Part shown: positions 31,092-38,622 of the stretch, piece by piece
Numbering within the stretch: the stretch's first letter is position 1
How the letters are laid out: every line of letters begins with the position of its first letter
Source: Pelagibacteraceae bacterium AG-422-N09
GTDB taxonomy: Bacteria > Pseudomonadota > Alphaproteobacteria > Pelagibacterales > AG-422-B15
Direction of reading: 5' to 3'
DNA length: 43,170 bases
Assembly: GCA_003213515.1 (NCBI GenBank)
Contig: QCMV01000012.1
Coordinates: 1-43,170, forward strand
Program-made: the position numbers and the translations under genes
The notes under the pieces: model-generated
What the model saw: only the letters and a program-made list of their open reading frames with translations
The model's database searches: none
What the model was told of the DNA's origin: nothing

Positions 31092-32336
31092 ATGAAACTT
31101 AATTTACCTAAAGATTTTATATGGGGTACAGCGACTGCTGCTCATCAAGTAGAAGGAAATAATACAAACTCAGATTTTTGGCTACTTGAAAATACAAAAA
31201 ATACCACATTTGCTGAACCGTCAGGAATTGCTTGTGATCAATTGAATAGATATGAGGAAGATATTAAGCTTATGTCATCTCACGCAATACAGTCCTATAG
31301 ACTATCTATTGAATGGGCTCGTATCGAAAAGTCCGAGGGAGAATTTTCAAATGAAGCAATTGATCATTACAAAAAAGTTTTGGATTGTTGTCATGAAAAT
31401 AATCTTCAAACGTGCGTCACATTCCAACACTTCACTTCCCCACTTTGGTTTACAGCTAAAGGAGGTTGGGAAAAAAAGGAAAACGCAGATTTATATGTTA
31501 AATATGCTGAATTTGTAACAAAAGAGCTGGGTGACCGCATAGATACGGTTTGTACAATAAATGAGGCAAATCTAACTGCATGTTTTGCGCACACATTTCC
31601 TAGCTACCCTGAACAAGGAATGAAAACTATCATGCCATTTGTTGAAGATGCCGCTAAATCATGCGGGTCAACTCTAGATAATTTTGGCCCTTTTCTATTT
31701 GGCCATCCCTATAAAATACGTGACTGTATGATGGCGGCGCATGTAAAAGCGTTTCCAGTTATCAAAGGTCTACTTACAAAAAATCAGCCTGTTGGTATTA
31801 CACTTTCAATTATGGATTACCAAGCGTCAGAAGGAGGCGAACAATCACGCGACATTGCTCATGCTGAAACAGTGGATGTGTGTTTGGATCAAACTAAGGA
31901 CGACGATTTCATTGGTATTCAAACGTATACACGTCACACCTATGGTCCTGAGGGCATCATGAAACCTAACGTCAATGATGAAAATATGCTTGTTATGGGA
32001 TATGAATATTATCCCGAGTCATTAGAAAATGTATTGAGGTATGTTGCTCCAAAAATAAATTGCCCAATGATTGTGACTGAAAATGGGATTGGTACAGATG
32101 ATGATAATCAAAGAATAAAATATATCACTACAGCATTAAAAGGACTTCAAAGCTGTTTAGATGACGGTTTAGATATTCGAGGTTATTACTATTGGTCATT
32201 TCTGGACAACTTTGAATGGATATATGGCTACAAACCGCGTTTTGGTTTAATCGAGGTGAATAGAGATACTTTAGAGAGAAAAAGCAAAGAAAGCCTAAAA
32301 TTTTACGAGCAAATTATCAGAAACTCTCAATCCTAA
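31092..32336 (+). CDS. Glycoside hydrolase family 1 (beta-glucosidase/beta-galactosidase type)
   Basis: The 414-residue protein is a cytoplasmic GH1 TIM barrel. It shows LPKDFIWGTATAAHQVEG (sugar-binding Gln), YRLSIEWARIE, the acid/base glutamate E158 in CTINEAN, the nucleophile E330 in IVTENGIG and a late YYYWSFLDNFEW. Most GH1 enzymes have TxNEP; here Pro is Ala (TINEAN). The length is a little under the usual 440-470. It would cleave a disaccharide or glycoside taken up by the GPH symporter, giving galactose for galK. It converges with the DUF4864 gene and overlaps it by 4 bp. Confidence 0.92.
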   Translation: MKLNLPKDFIWGTATAAHQVEGNNTNSDFWLLENTKNTTFAEPSGIACDQLNRYEEDIKLMSSHAIQSYRLSIEWARIEKSEGEFSNEAIDHYKKVLDCCHENNLQTCVTFQHFTSPLWFTAKGGWEKKENADLYVKYAEFVTKELGDRIDTVCTINEANLTACFAHTFPSYPEQGMKTIMPFVEDAAKSCGSTLDNFGPFLFGHPYKIRDCMMAAHVKAFPVIKGLLTKNQPVGITLSIMDYQASEGGEQSRDIAHAETVDVCLDQTKDDDFIGIQTYTRHTYGPEGIMKPNVNDENMLVMGYEYYPESLENVLRYVAPKINCPMIVTENGIGTDDDNQRIKYITTALKGLQSCLDDGLDIRGYYYWSFLDNFEWIYGYKPRFGLIEVNRDTLERKSKESLKFYEQIIRNSQS

Positions 32337-32767
32337 ATTTCATTACTCTCTGCCTGAGTAAGAAAACAACCATTAATCAGCCATTCACCGTCTTCTTGTT
32401 GCTGCATTGAGTAAATTGCAGTTACGAATTCACCCTCAGGATCAACTAAATATACTTCTAGGGAAGGTACGCCATCTCTAAGTGATATCTTGCCAAAGTT
32501 CACACTTTTGGGACGATAAACGGCCTGGTACTGACCTACAACCATTTCACCAAACGCTTTTGGACTTGGGAATATCTTCTTAATAATTGGCGATGCGAAA
32601 GAATAAGCTTTTTCGAAATCATCATTTTGAAATGCTTGCAGCTGCTGACTTACAACAGAAATAATCTCTTGTTCGTCCTCATCAGTAAGTGAAAATGCAG
32701 ATGTGCTTATTAAAAGGACAACTAAAAATGGAAGTACTAATCCTTTGACAATCTTAGTCGTCAACAT
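32333..32767 (-). CDS. DUF4864-type exported protein
   Basis: The 144-residue protein has a Sec signal peptide (about residues 1-26, GLVLPFLVVLLISTSAFS). Its mature part resembles DUF4864: DEQEIISVVSQQLQAFQNDDFEKAYSFASPIIKKIF, FGEMVVGQYQAVYRP and a final GEWLINGCFL. The sequence suggests a small SnoaL/NTF2-like cone fold in the periplasm; no reaction is known. Its start overlaps the PsiE-like gene end by 14 bp, so it lies at the end of the thiolase-PsiE-DUF4864 message. Confidence 0.8.
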   Translation of the reverse strand: MLTTKIVKGLVLPFLVVLLISTSAFSLTDEDEQEIISVVSQQLQAFQNDDFEKAYSFASPIIKKIFPSPKAFGEMVVGQYQAVYRPKSVNFGKISLRDGVPSLEVYLVDPEGEFVTAIYSMQQQEDGEWLINGCFLTQAESNEI

Positions 32768-33125
32768 CGGCGAATATTTTAAGCTTTCTTGCTTTTAATA
32801 TAAGAACAGCTATGGCAATCAATAAAATGGCACCACCCTCGTAAAGCAACATGCTTGGATCCATGGTTTTGCCCTGTAAGATTATTAAACGTGCAACAGC
32901 AGTAATGGCAATAAACAGCGGTATACTTATTCTAATTCTATTTAGTGTCCAATATTCTCTAATCATTTGTATAACTTCGAGATAAATAAATAACAAAAGT
33001 AAGTCTGCAAGTTCAACGAGATTTTTTTCATACATTGCATATATTTCATAGCCAATAGCTATAACTGTAGCAAAAATAATTATTACCAGAGCTATTTTTT
33101 CAATGTATTTAATTATATCTATCAT
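32754..33125 (-). CDS. PsiE-family (phosphate-starvation-inducible E) membrane protein
   Basis: The 123-residue protein has four membrane helices and the PsiE pattern LADLLLLFIYLEVIQMIREYW, then ISIPLFIAITAVARLIILQGK. In E. coli psiE responds to phosphate starvation and cAMP-CRP, but its role is unknown. The start overlaps the thiolase stop by 4 bp (ATGA) and the end overlaps the DUF4864 start by 14 bp. Being translated behind a thiolase is odd for this family and may only reflect genome packing. I saw no Pho box in front of it. Confidence 0.8.
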   Translation of the reverse strand: MIDIIKYIEKIALVIIIFATVIAIGYEIYAMYEKNLVELADLLLLFIYLEVIQMIREYWTLNRIRISIPLFIAITAVARLIILQGKTMDPSMLLYEGGAILLIAIAVLILKARKLKIFADVDD

Positions 33126-34303
33126 AAAATCTCAAAAAGACCTGCTGCTCCCATTCCGCCACCAACGCACATTGTTACAACACCGTATTTAGCGTTTCGT
33201 CTCTTACCTTCGATTAAAATATGTCCTGTCATTCTAGAGCCGGTCATACCATATGGGTGTCCAATAGAAATTGATCCTCCGTTCACATTTAATTTCTCAT
33301 TATCAATTCCTAGCTTATCTCTACAGTATAAAACTTGAACTGCAAATGCTTCGTTCAGTTCCCATATATCGATATCGTCTACCTTTAAGCCGTGTTGCTC
33401 TAGGAGTTTTGGTACAGCAAATACTGGTCCTATACCCATCTCATCGGGCTCACAAGCTGCAACAGAAAGTCCTCTAAAAATTCCCATAGGCTCAATATTT
33501 CTTTTTTCTGCTTCTTTAAGATCCATTAACAAACATGAAGATGCTCCATCTGACAGCTGACTAGCATTACCCGCAGTAATATATTTATCAGGTCCCATAA
33601 CTGGCATTAAACCAGCAAGGCTCTCAAGTGTTGTTTGTGGTCGATTACACTCATCTTTATCAACTGTTACTTCTTGTTCTGTAACTTCCTTTGTTTCTTT
33701 GTTCATTACATCCATTTTTGTCGTTAAAGGAACAATCTCGTCTTTAAATTTTCCTGCCGTTTGAGCTGCAGCTGTTCGTTGTTGACTCTGTAGTGAATAT
33801 TCATCTTGGTATTCTCTGCTTACTTTGTATCGATCTGCTACAACATCTGCGGTATTAATCATAGGCATCCATAATGCAGGACAAATTTTTTGAAGTTCAG
33901 GCTCAATGAGGTGTTTCATGTTCATGTTTTGCTGTGTCATTGAGATTGACTCTACTCCCCCACCTATAGCTACTTTAATACCATCAACAATAATTCTTTG
34001 AGCAGCTACCGCTATTGATTGTAAACCTGATGAACAAAAACGATTTATTGTAGTACCTGGCACAGTTACGGGGCATCCTCCTGCAATTGCAACATTTCTT
34101 CCAATATTATGACCCGTTGCTCCCTCTGGTTGTCCGCATCCAAAAATTACATCTTCTACTTCGCCAGCTTCAACTCCTGCTCTTTCAATAGCATGTTTAA
34201 CAGTATGGCCACCCATTGTAATGCCGTGAGTTTTGTTAAATCCACCTCTCATAGCTTTTGCTAATCCAGTTCTTGCAGTTGAAATTATTGCAGCTTCTCT
34301 CAT
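33122..34303 (-). CDS. Acetyl-CoA acetyltransferase / thiolase
   Basis: The 393-residue enzyme has the complete thiolase triad: acyl-accepting C90 in TINRFCSSGLQS, H349 in GGSISIGHPYGMTG and C379 in TMCVGGGMGAAGLFEIL. Thiolases cleave 3-ketoacyl-CoA with CoA, or condense two acetyl-CoA. The conserved NEAFAVQVLYCRDKLG stretch is normal for the family. In this window it stands near a thioesterase, a dienoyl-CoA isomerase-like protein, a MaoC hydratase and two acyl-CoA dehydrogenases, so fatty-acid or branched acyl-CoA breakdown is the likely role. It is divergent from the thioesterase gene across a 190-base gap. Confidence 0.92.
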   Translation of the reverse strand: MREAAIISTARTGLAKAMRGGFNKTHGITMGGHTVKHAIERAGVEAGEVEDVIFGCGQPEGATGHNIGRNVAIAGGCPVTVPGTTINRFCSSGLQSIAVAAQRIIVDGIKVAIGGGVESISMTQQNMNMKHLIEPELQKICPALWMPMINTADVVADRYKVSREYQDEYSLQSQQRTAAAQTAGKFKDEIVPLTTKMDVMNKETKEVTEQEVTVDKDECNRPQTTLESLAGLMPVMGPDKYITAGNASQLSDGASSCLLMDLKEAEKRNIEPMGIFRGLSVAACEPDEMGIGPVFAVPKLLEQHGLKVDDIDIWELNEAFAVQVLYCRDKLGIDNEKLNVNGGSISIGHPYGMTGSRMTGHILIEGKRRNAKYGVVTMCVGGGMGAAGLFEIL

Positions 34304-34434
34304 ACTATATTGCCCTTATAAATATTTAGAAAACCGTAAGATAGACTTTTTATATAAAAAAAAAAGTTTAATTTTATTTAAAAAAATACATCAAAAATAC
34401 CCTCAATTTTGGCAAATATTTTTCTTTATTCTTC

Positions 34435-34463
34435 TTGACCATATCCGAATTGAAGTCTAGAAA
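34435..34463 (+). promoter_or_regulatory. Candidate promoter of the thioesterase gene
   Basis: TTGACC (34435-34440), 17 bp, TAGAAA (34458-34463), followed by an AGGGAG ribosome site at 34481-34486, 7 bases before the ATG at 34494. The rest of the 34304-34493 gap is A/T runs with no other clear element. The first 11 bases, TTGACCATATC, recur upstream of the TauE-like gene. Confidence 0.5.
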
Positions 34464-34493
34464 GTCGCATTCTTTGAATTAGGGAGATTCTCT

Positions 34494-34931
34494 ATGGTCA
34501 TGTTAAAGACAGAAGTATCAGCACCAAGCTGGGTACCAGAAGGATACAAAAAACTTGGATGGCATGCTGGCTTTGATGTCTTAATTGGACCAATGTATTT
34601 TAAGCGAGAAGAGAATAACCAATATAAATTCATTACTAAAATTTTGGATAAGCATCTCAATGCTCATGGTATTGCACATGGTGGCTACTCCATGTCATTA
34701 GCAGATATTTTCTTAGGATCTATGGTATTTGCTGCATGTGGAAAAAAACCTTGCAGTACTATTTCACTAAACTGTAACTTTGTAAGTCCAGGTCTTCAGG
34801 ATGATATTGTAGAATGCGATGCTAAGGTTACAAGAACTACGAAATCACTCGTCTTTATTGAGGGTAATTTGATCTCACAAGATAAAATTATTTTATCTGC
34901 CTCAGGTATTTGGAAAATATTGAATCAATAA
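34494..34931 (+). CDS. PaaI-type hotdog-fold thioesterase
   Basis: The 145-residue protein shows the hotdog thioesterase centre LNAHGIAHGGYSMSLADIFLG (H62-G63-G64 and D71) and the later STISLNCNFVSPGLQDDIVECDAKV. Members hydrolyse acyl-CoA or arylacetyl-CoA thioesters in the cytoplasm. Start 34494 is favoured over Met 34500 because AGGGAG lies 7 bases ahead. It is divergent from the thiolase gene and overlaps the Nudix gene by 7 bp at the 3' ends. The setting points to acyl-CoA recycling; the chain specificity is unknown. Confidence 0.87.
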   Translation: MVMLKTEVSAPSWVPEGYKKLGWHAGFDVLIGPMYFKREENNQYKFITKILDKHLNAHGIAHGGYSMSLADIFLGSMVFAACGKKPCSTISLNCNFVSPGLQDDIVECDAKVTRTTKSLVFIEGNLISQDKIILSASGIWKILNQ

Positions 34932-35458
34932 TAATTCATAAATCGGTCAAGGCTGATATAAGTTTTCATATCATTAATCTTATTTGTTTTAAGTAGCCTT
35001 CTTACTTCTTGGACTGAATATATTTTTGTCTCTAAGACCTCATCTTCGTCAAAATTTGTCTCACTCTTCTTATAGCAATGAGTTAGATAGCAGTGCACTA
35101 TGCAAGTGTTATATGCTGGGGTTGAAAAGTATTTGCCTATCATTTTCCAATTTTTTCCATGATAACCAGTTTCTTCAATTAATTCTCTTTTGGCACAACT
35201 TAATGGCCTTTCTCCTGGGTCAATAGTTCCTGCTGGGACTTCAAGCATAATTTGATCTGATCCGTATCGATATTGTTTGAGCAAAACTATAAATTTCTTA
35301 TCAATTATTGGAACAATACAAGTTATGCCATTGTGTACTATAAGATCCCTAGTAGTTTTGTTTCCATTTACCCATTTAACTTCATCAAAATGTAAATCAA
35401 AAACATTCGCTTTAATTTTTTTCTTGGTTTTAATAAATTTTGCTTTTCTTAGAGTCAT
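34925..35458 (-). CDS. Nudix hydrolase, ADP-ribose pyrophosphatase-like
   Basis: The 177-residue protein has a full Nudix box: G77-TIDPG-E83, then R91-E92-L-I-E95-E96-T-G98. The preceding LLKQYRYGSDQIMLEVPAG is typical of ADP-ribose/ADP-sugar pyrophosphatases, which cut a nucleoside diphosphate linked to another group using Mg2+. It is cytoplasmic. Its start overlaps the ProX-like stop by 4 bp, so it ends a leftward operon with the ProX-like and RmlA-like genes. It is convergent with the thioesterase gene. A sugar-nucleotide substrate would suit the RmlA-like neighbour, but this is a guess. Confidence 0.87.
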   Translation of the reverse strand: MTLRKAKFIKTKKKIKANVFDLHFDEVKWVNGNKTTRDLIVHNGITCIVPIIDKKFIVLLKQYRYGSDQIMLEVPAGTIDPGERPLSCAKRELIEETGYHGKNWKMIGKYFSTPAYNTCIVHCYLTHCYKKSETNFDEDEVLETKIYSVQEVRRLLKTNKINDMKTYISLDRFMNYY

Positions 35459-35955
35459 TTTTGAAAATCTCTCATATTAATAAATTCGACTTTTGAATGA
35501 TGCTGTTCAATCAGATTTATCAGGTCATTCGGAGCTATTGACACTGTTGACGTATTGATTAAAGGATGGAAATTCACAATTTCATATTCCATAAACTCTT
35601 GATCAAAGAAAAATTTAACTTTTTTTTCTTTATCGTTCAATAATCCAAATGGAGATACTGATCCGGGTTTGATACCTAGAATATTTATTAAATAATCTTC
35701 ATTTGCAAATGACAATTTTTTGGAGTTTAAAGGTACTGATGCTTTTTTTAAATCAGCAATAATATCCTCAATAAAACTTACTAAAAAAAAGTTATTTTTT
35801 TTATCTTTCAAAAAAAGATTCTTTGAATGCGCTCCTTCAATTGAACCTCGAAGATTTTTAGAGTCTTCGACTGTAAACAGCGGTTTATGTTCAGTAATCT
35901 TATAACTAATAGACTTTGAGTCTAATAAATTAATTAATGAAATTTTATCAAACAT
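35455..35955 (-). CDS. YbaK/ProX-type aminoacyl-tRNA editing deacylase
   Basis: The 166-residue single-domain protein reads as a free-standing tRNA editing enzyme of the ProXp-ala/PrdX kind. It begins LINLLDSKSISYKITEHKPLFTVEDSKNL and shows GAHSKNLFLKDKKNNFFLVS. Next is the signature GIKPGSVSPFGLLND, and it ends with NFHPLINTSTVSIAPNDLINLI. Such proteins remove mischarged alanine from tRNA-Pro. The first base of its start is the last base of the RmlA-like stop, and its stop overlaps the Nudix start by 4 bp. The editing call is firm; the exact amino-acid and tRNA pair is family inference. Confidence 0.88.
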   Translation of the reverse strand: MFDKISLINLLDSKSISYKITEHKPLFTVEDSKNLRGSIEGAHSKNLFLKDKKNNFFLVSFIEDIIADLKKASVPLNSKKLSFANEDYLINILGIKPGSVSPFGLLNDKEKKVKFFFDQEFMEYEIVNFHPLINTSTVSIAPNDLINLIEQHHSKVEFINMRDFQK

Positions 35956-36824
35956 TAAACAAGAGAACTTAATTTCTCTTTATATTTTGAGTTGGGCATC
36001 TGATCAATTAGAGTTCTAAGTTGTTTCTTTGTAATCCATCCATTTAAATATGAATCCATTTCAATAGATCCAAATAGCTTTTTTCCCTTTTTTTGATATT
36101 TGTGAATATAGTTTGAGGCTTCAAGCATTTCTTCAGCATCACCTGTATCAAACCACTTAACATCTTTTTTTAATGTAAAAACTTTTAAAAGCTTCTTGCT
36201 TAGATAAGATTGATGAACATCAACTATTTCTAATTCTTTTCTTTTGGAGGGCTTTAAATCCTTAACAATTGATATGGAATCCTTATCATAAAAATAAAGA
36301 CCGGGTATTGTAAGATTACTCTTTGGTTTTTTTGGTTTCTCAATAATTGATTTTATATTTTTTTTTCTATCGTATTCAATAACTGCTGATTTGTGTGGAT
36401 ATTTTGTCTTTACAGCTAAAACAGCAGCTCCATCCTTGAGCGACTGAACTTTTTTTAAAGTTGATGTAAAGCTCTTACCAACAAATAAATTATCAGCTAA
36501 GGCTAAAACAAATGGTTTTTTATTAATAAATTTTTTGGCAATATTAACTGCATCAGGAATTCCAACTTGTTTTTTTTGAAATGTGTAACTGAATTTCATG
36601 CCAAGCTGTTTTCCCGAGCCAAATAGTTTTCTAAATTCTGGTATATCTTGTTTTTGAGATATAAATAGCACCTCGCGAACACCAGCCTTAATTAAGTTTG
36701 ATAACGCGTAATAAAGCAAAGGTTTATCATATAAAGGCAGAAGAGGCTTCACTGTTACTTTTGTTGCAGGCGAAAGTCGAGTTCCCTTGCCGGCAGCGAG
36801 AATAATGCCTTTTTTAAATCTCAT
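35955..36824 (-). CDS. Sugar-phosphate nucleotidyltransferase, RmlA (glucose-1-phosphate thymidylyltransferase)-like
   Basis: The 289-residue protein has the nucleotide loop GIILAAGKGTRLSPATKVTVKPLLPLYDKPLLYY, FVLALADNLFVG (metal-binding Asp), SIIEKPKKPKSN and FDTGDAEEMLEASNYI. It matches RmlA in length and block order more than GalU. It would make dTDP- or UDP-glucose from glucose-1-phosphate. The GG of the usual LAGGxGTRL is AG. RmlB, RmlC and RmlD are absent here, so the pathway is split or the product differs. It is followed by the ProX-like gene with a one-base overlap and preceded by the isomerase-like gene with a 23-bp gap. Confidence 0.83.
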   Translation of the reverse strand: MRFKKGIILAAGKGTRLSPATKVTVKPLLPLYDKPLLYYALSNLIKAGVREVLFISQKQDIPEFRKLFGSGKQLGMKFSYTFQKKQVGIPDAVNIAKKFINKKPFVLALADNLFVGKSFTSTLKKVQSLKDGAAVLAVKTKYPHKSAVIEYDRKKNIKSIIEKPKKPKSNLTIPGLYFYDKDSISIVKDLKPSKRKELEIVDVHQSYLSKKLLKVFTLKKDVKWFDTGDAEEMLEASNYIHKYQKKGKKLFGSIEMDSYLNGWITKKQLRTLIDQMPNSKYKEKLSSLV

Positions 36825-36847
36825 TAAAATTTAATTTGTTAAAAATA

Positions 36848-37699
36848 CTATTTACTTGATTTATGTTTTAAGAAATTTTTATCTCTTAGATTTCTATACT
36901 CTGGCTTTTTCTTTTGCATTTTTGACATCATTGTAGTCATTACATCTTCTTTATGAAGCGTAGCTGCATTCCATAGTGCCACATTATCCAAGCCCTCTTT
37001 AACAGAGTGATCTCTTGAATAATTGAGAACTTCTTTCGTAACCCACATCGCAAGTGGTGTTTTTGATGCTAATTTTTCAGCCATTTCAAAAGCACTATCA
37101 ATCATTTCTTCATGACCCTCATGCAAAGAGCTCACAAGTCCTACTTCTTTTGCTCTTTCAGCAGATATCTTTTCTCCCATCATAGTCCACTCACGCGCTA
37201 TACCAGCAGGTATAATTTTTGGTAATCTTTGTATAGTTCCAATATCTGCTGCCAAACCTACATTTATTTCTTCAATTAAGAAAAATGCATCTTTTGTACA
37301 AAGTCTTATATCAGCGGCAGTGATTAAATCGATACCTCCACCAATACATCCTCCTTGGACAGCGGCAACAACTGGAAATCTCGCATCCTCCAAACATGAA
37401 GCAGCACGTTGCAGAAACTTTAACTGTTGAATAAAATACCCTCTACTTCTGCCAAGCTCTTGATTTGTTTCGTGTTCAACAACATCATCTTTAAACATGC
37501 TAAGGTCTATTCCGGCAGAAAAGTGTGGTCCCGTAGAAGATACAATTAAAGCTCTAATCTCACCACTATCATCTAGCTCTTCAACTTCCTTTGGAAATAA
37601 TCTCCAGAAATCCTCGTTCATTGAATTTCTTTTTTCAGGCCTATTGAACCTGATATGAGCAATTGAATTATTTATTTCAACATCAAAGGGTTTTGGCAT
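36848..37699 (-). CDS. Crotonase-family enoyl-CoA hydratase/isomerase, dienoyl-CoA isomerase (ECH1)-like
   Basis: The 283-residue protein has a crotonase oxyanion pattern (HFSAGIDLSMF, VQGGCIGGGIDLITAADI) and the ECH1-like stretch DAFFLIEEINVGLAADIGTIQRLPKI. Three acids match by spacing those of delta3,5-delta2,4-dienoyl-CoA isomerase: D124, E144 and D152. This suggests it shifts double bonds of unsaturated fatty acyl-CoA rather than simply hydrating them. It is divergent from the MaoC-like gene with a 74-base AT-rich gap, and upstream of the RmlA-like gene. Simple enoyl-CoA hydratase remains an alternative. Confidence 0.88.
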   Translation of the reverse strand: MPKPFDVEINNSIAHIRFNRPEKRNSMNEDFWRLFPKEVEELDDSGEIRALIVSSTGPHFSAGIDLSMFKDDVVEHETNQELGRSRGYFIQQLKFLQRAASCLEDARFPVVAAVQGGCIGGGIDLITAADIRLCTKDAFFLIEEINVGLAADIGTIQRLPKIIPAGIAREWTMMGEKISAERAKEVGLVSSLHEGHEEMIDSAFEMAEKLASKTPLAMWVTKEVLNYSRDHSVKEGLDNVALWNAATLHKEDVMTTMMSKMQKKKPEYRNLRDKNFLKHKSSK

Positions 37700-37773
37700 A
37701 TTTTTTTCCTCGCTTTAGATAAGTGATCTATATAAAGTATATATACATTTAAAATTAGAGAAATACATAAAAA

Positions 37774-38622
37774 ATGGCTATTAATTACGAAGAAATAATG
37801 TCCATGACTTCAGAAAACATTGAAGTTTCCTATACTGATAAAGATTCAATTCTCTATAGTCTAGGCGTTGGTCTTGGGAATGACCCAATGAATGTAGATG
37901 AATTAAAGTTTGTCTATGAAAATTCACAAATTGCATTGCCTTCAATGGCCACTAATTTTCAATATCACTCACCATTATTGCTGAAGACAAATATTAATTT
38001 CATTATGGTTGTTCATGGTGAACAGAGATTATCTGTAACCAATCCTTTACCTGTCTCAGGAGATTTTATAACCAACGCAAAAGTTATAGGTTGTTATGAT
38101 AAAGGTCCTGGTAAGGGTGCAGTTATTGAGGTTGAAACAACTGTAAATCTTAAAAAAGATAATACGGAAATCTGTAAGCTCGTTAGTACAACATTCGCTA
38201 GGGGGGATGGTGGCTTTGGTGGACCTGAATCTCCAAAAAAAGAATTAGTAAGACCTGAGGGTAAACCAGATTATGTGCATGAAATAAATACCAAACCTGA
38301 TCAAGCATTAATTTTTAGACTTTCAGGTGATTACAACCCATTGCACTCTGATCCAAATTTTGCAAAGTCTGCTGGTTTTGAACGGCCAATTCTACATGGC
38401 ATGTGCACATACGGTATCGCATGCAGATCAATTATTGAAAGTGTCTGCGATAAAGATGTAAAGAAACTTAAAAGATTTGATTGTCGTTTTTCTTCACCTG
38501 TATATCCTGGAGAAACAATAGTTACAGAAATGTGGAAAGATGGTAATAATGTTTATTATCAATGCAAAGCAAAAGAACGTGATAAAGTGGTAATTAAAAA
38601 TGGAGTGAGTGAAATAATATGA
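37774..38622 (+). CDS. MaoC-like (R)-specific enoyl-CoA hydratase 2
   Basis: The 282-residue protein matches the double-hotdog hydratase 2 family. Its N-terminal half contains YSLGVGLGNDPMNVDELKFVYE and ALPSMATNF. The catalytic half has LSGDYNPLHSDPNFAKSAGFERPILHGMCTYG, with the D186-x4-H191 pair. It hydrates 2-enoyl-CoA to (R)-3-hydroxyacyl-CoA. The stop overlaps the acyl-CoA dehydrogenase start by 4 bp (ATGA), so the dehydrogenase and the hydratase that would use its product are co-translated. The best substrate (fatty, branched or steroid-side-chain acyl-CoA) is not visible. Confidence 0.9.
   Translation: MAINYEEIMSMTSENIEVSYTDKDSILYSLGVGLGNDPMNVDELKFVYENSQIALPSMATNFQYHSPLLLKTNINFIMVVHGEQRLSVTNPLPVSGDFITNAKVIGCYDKGPGKGAVIEVETTVNLKKDNTEICKLVSTTFARGDGGFGGPESPKKELVRPEGKPDYVHEINTKPDQALIFRLSGDYNPLHSDPNFAKSAGFERPILHGMCTYGIACRSIIESVCDKDVKKLKRFDCRFSSPVYPGETIVTEMWKDGNNVYYQCKAKERDKVVIKNGVSEII

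Noticed and set aside
34325-34385. A/T-run hairpin as a terminator in the thiolase/thioesterase gap
   Set aside because: Only A and T runs pair, with no GC-rich stem, and the gap is between divergent genes where a terminator is not expected.
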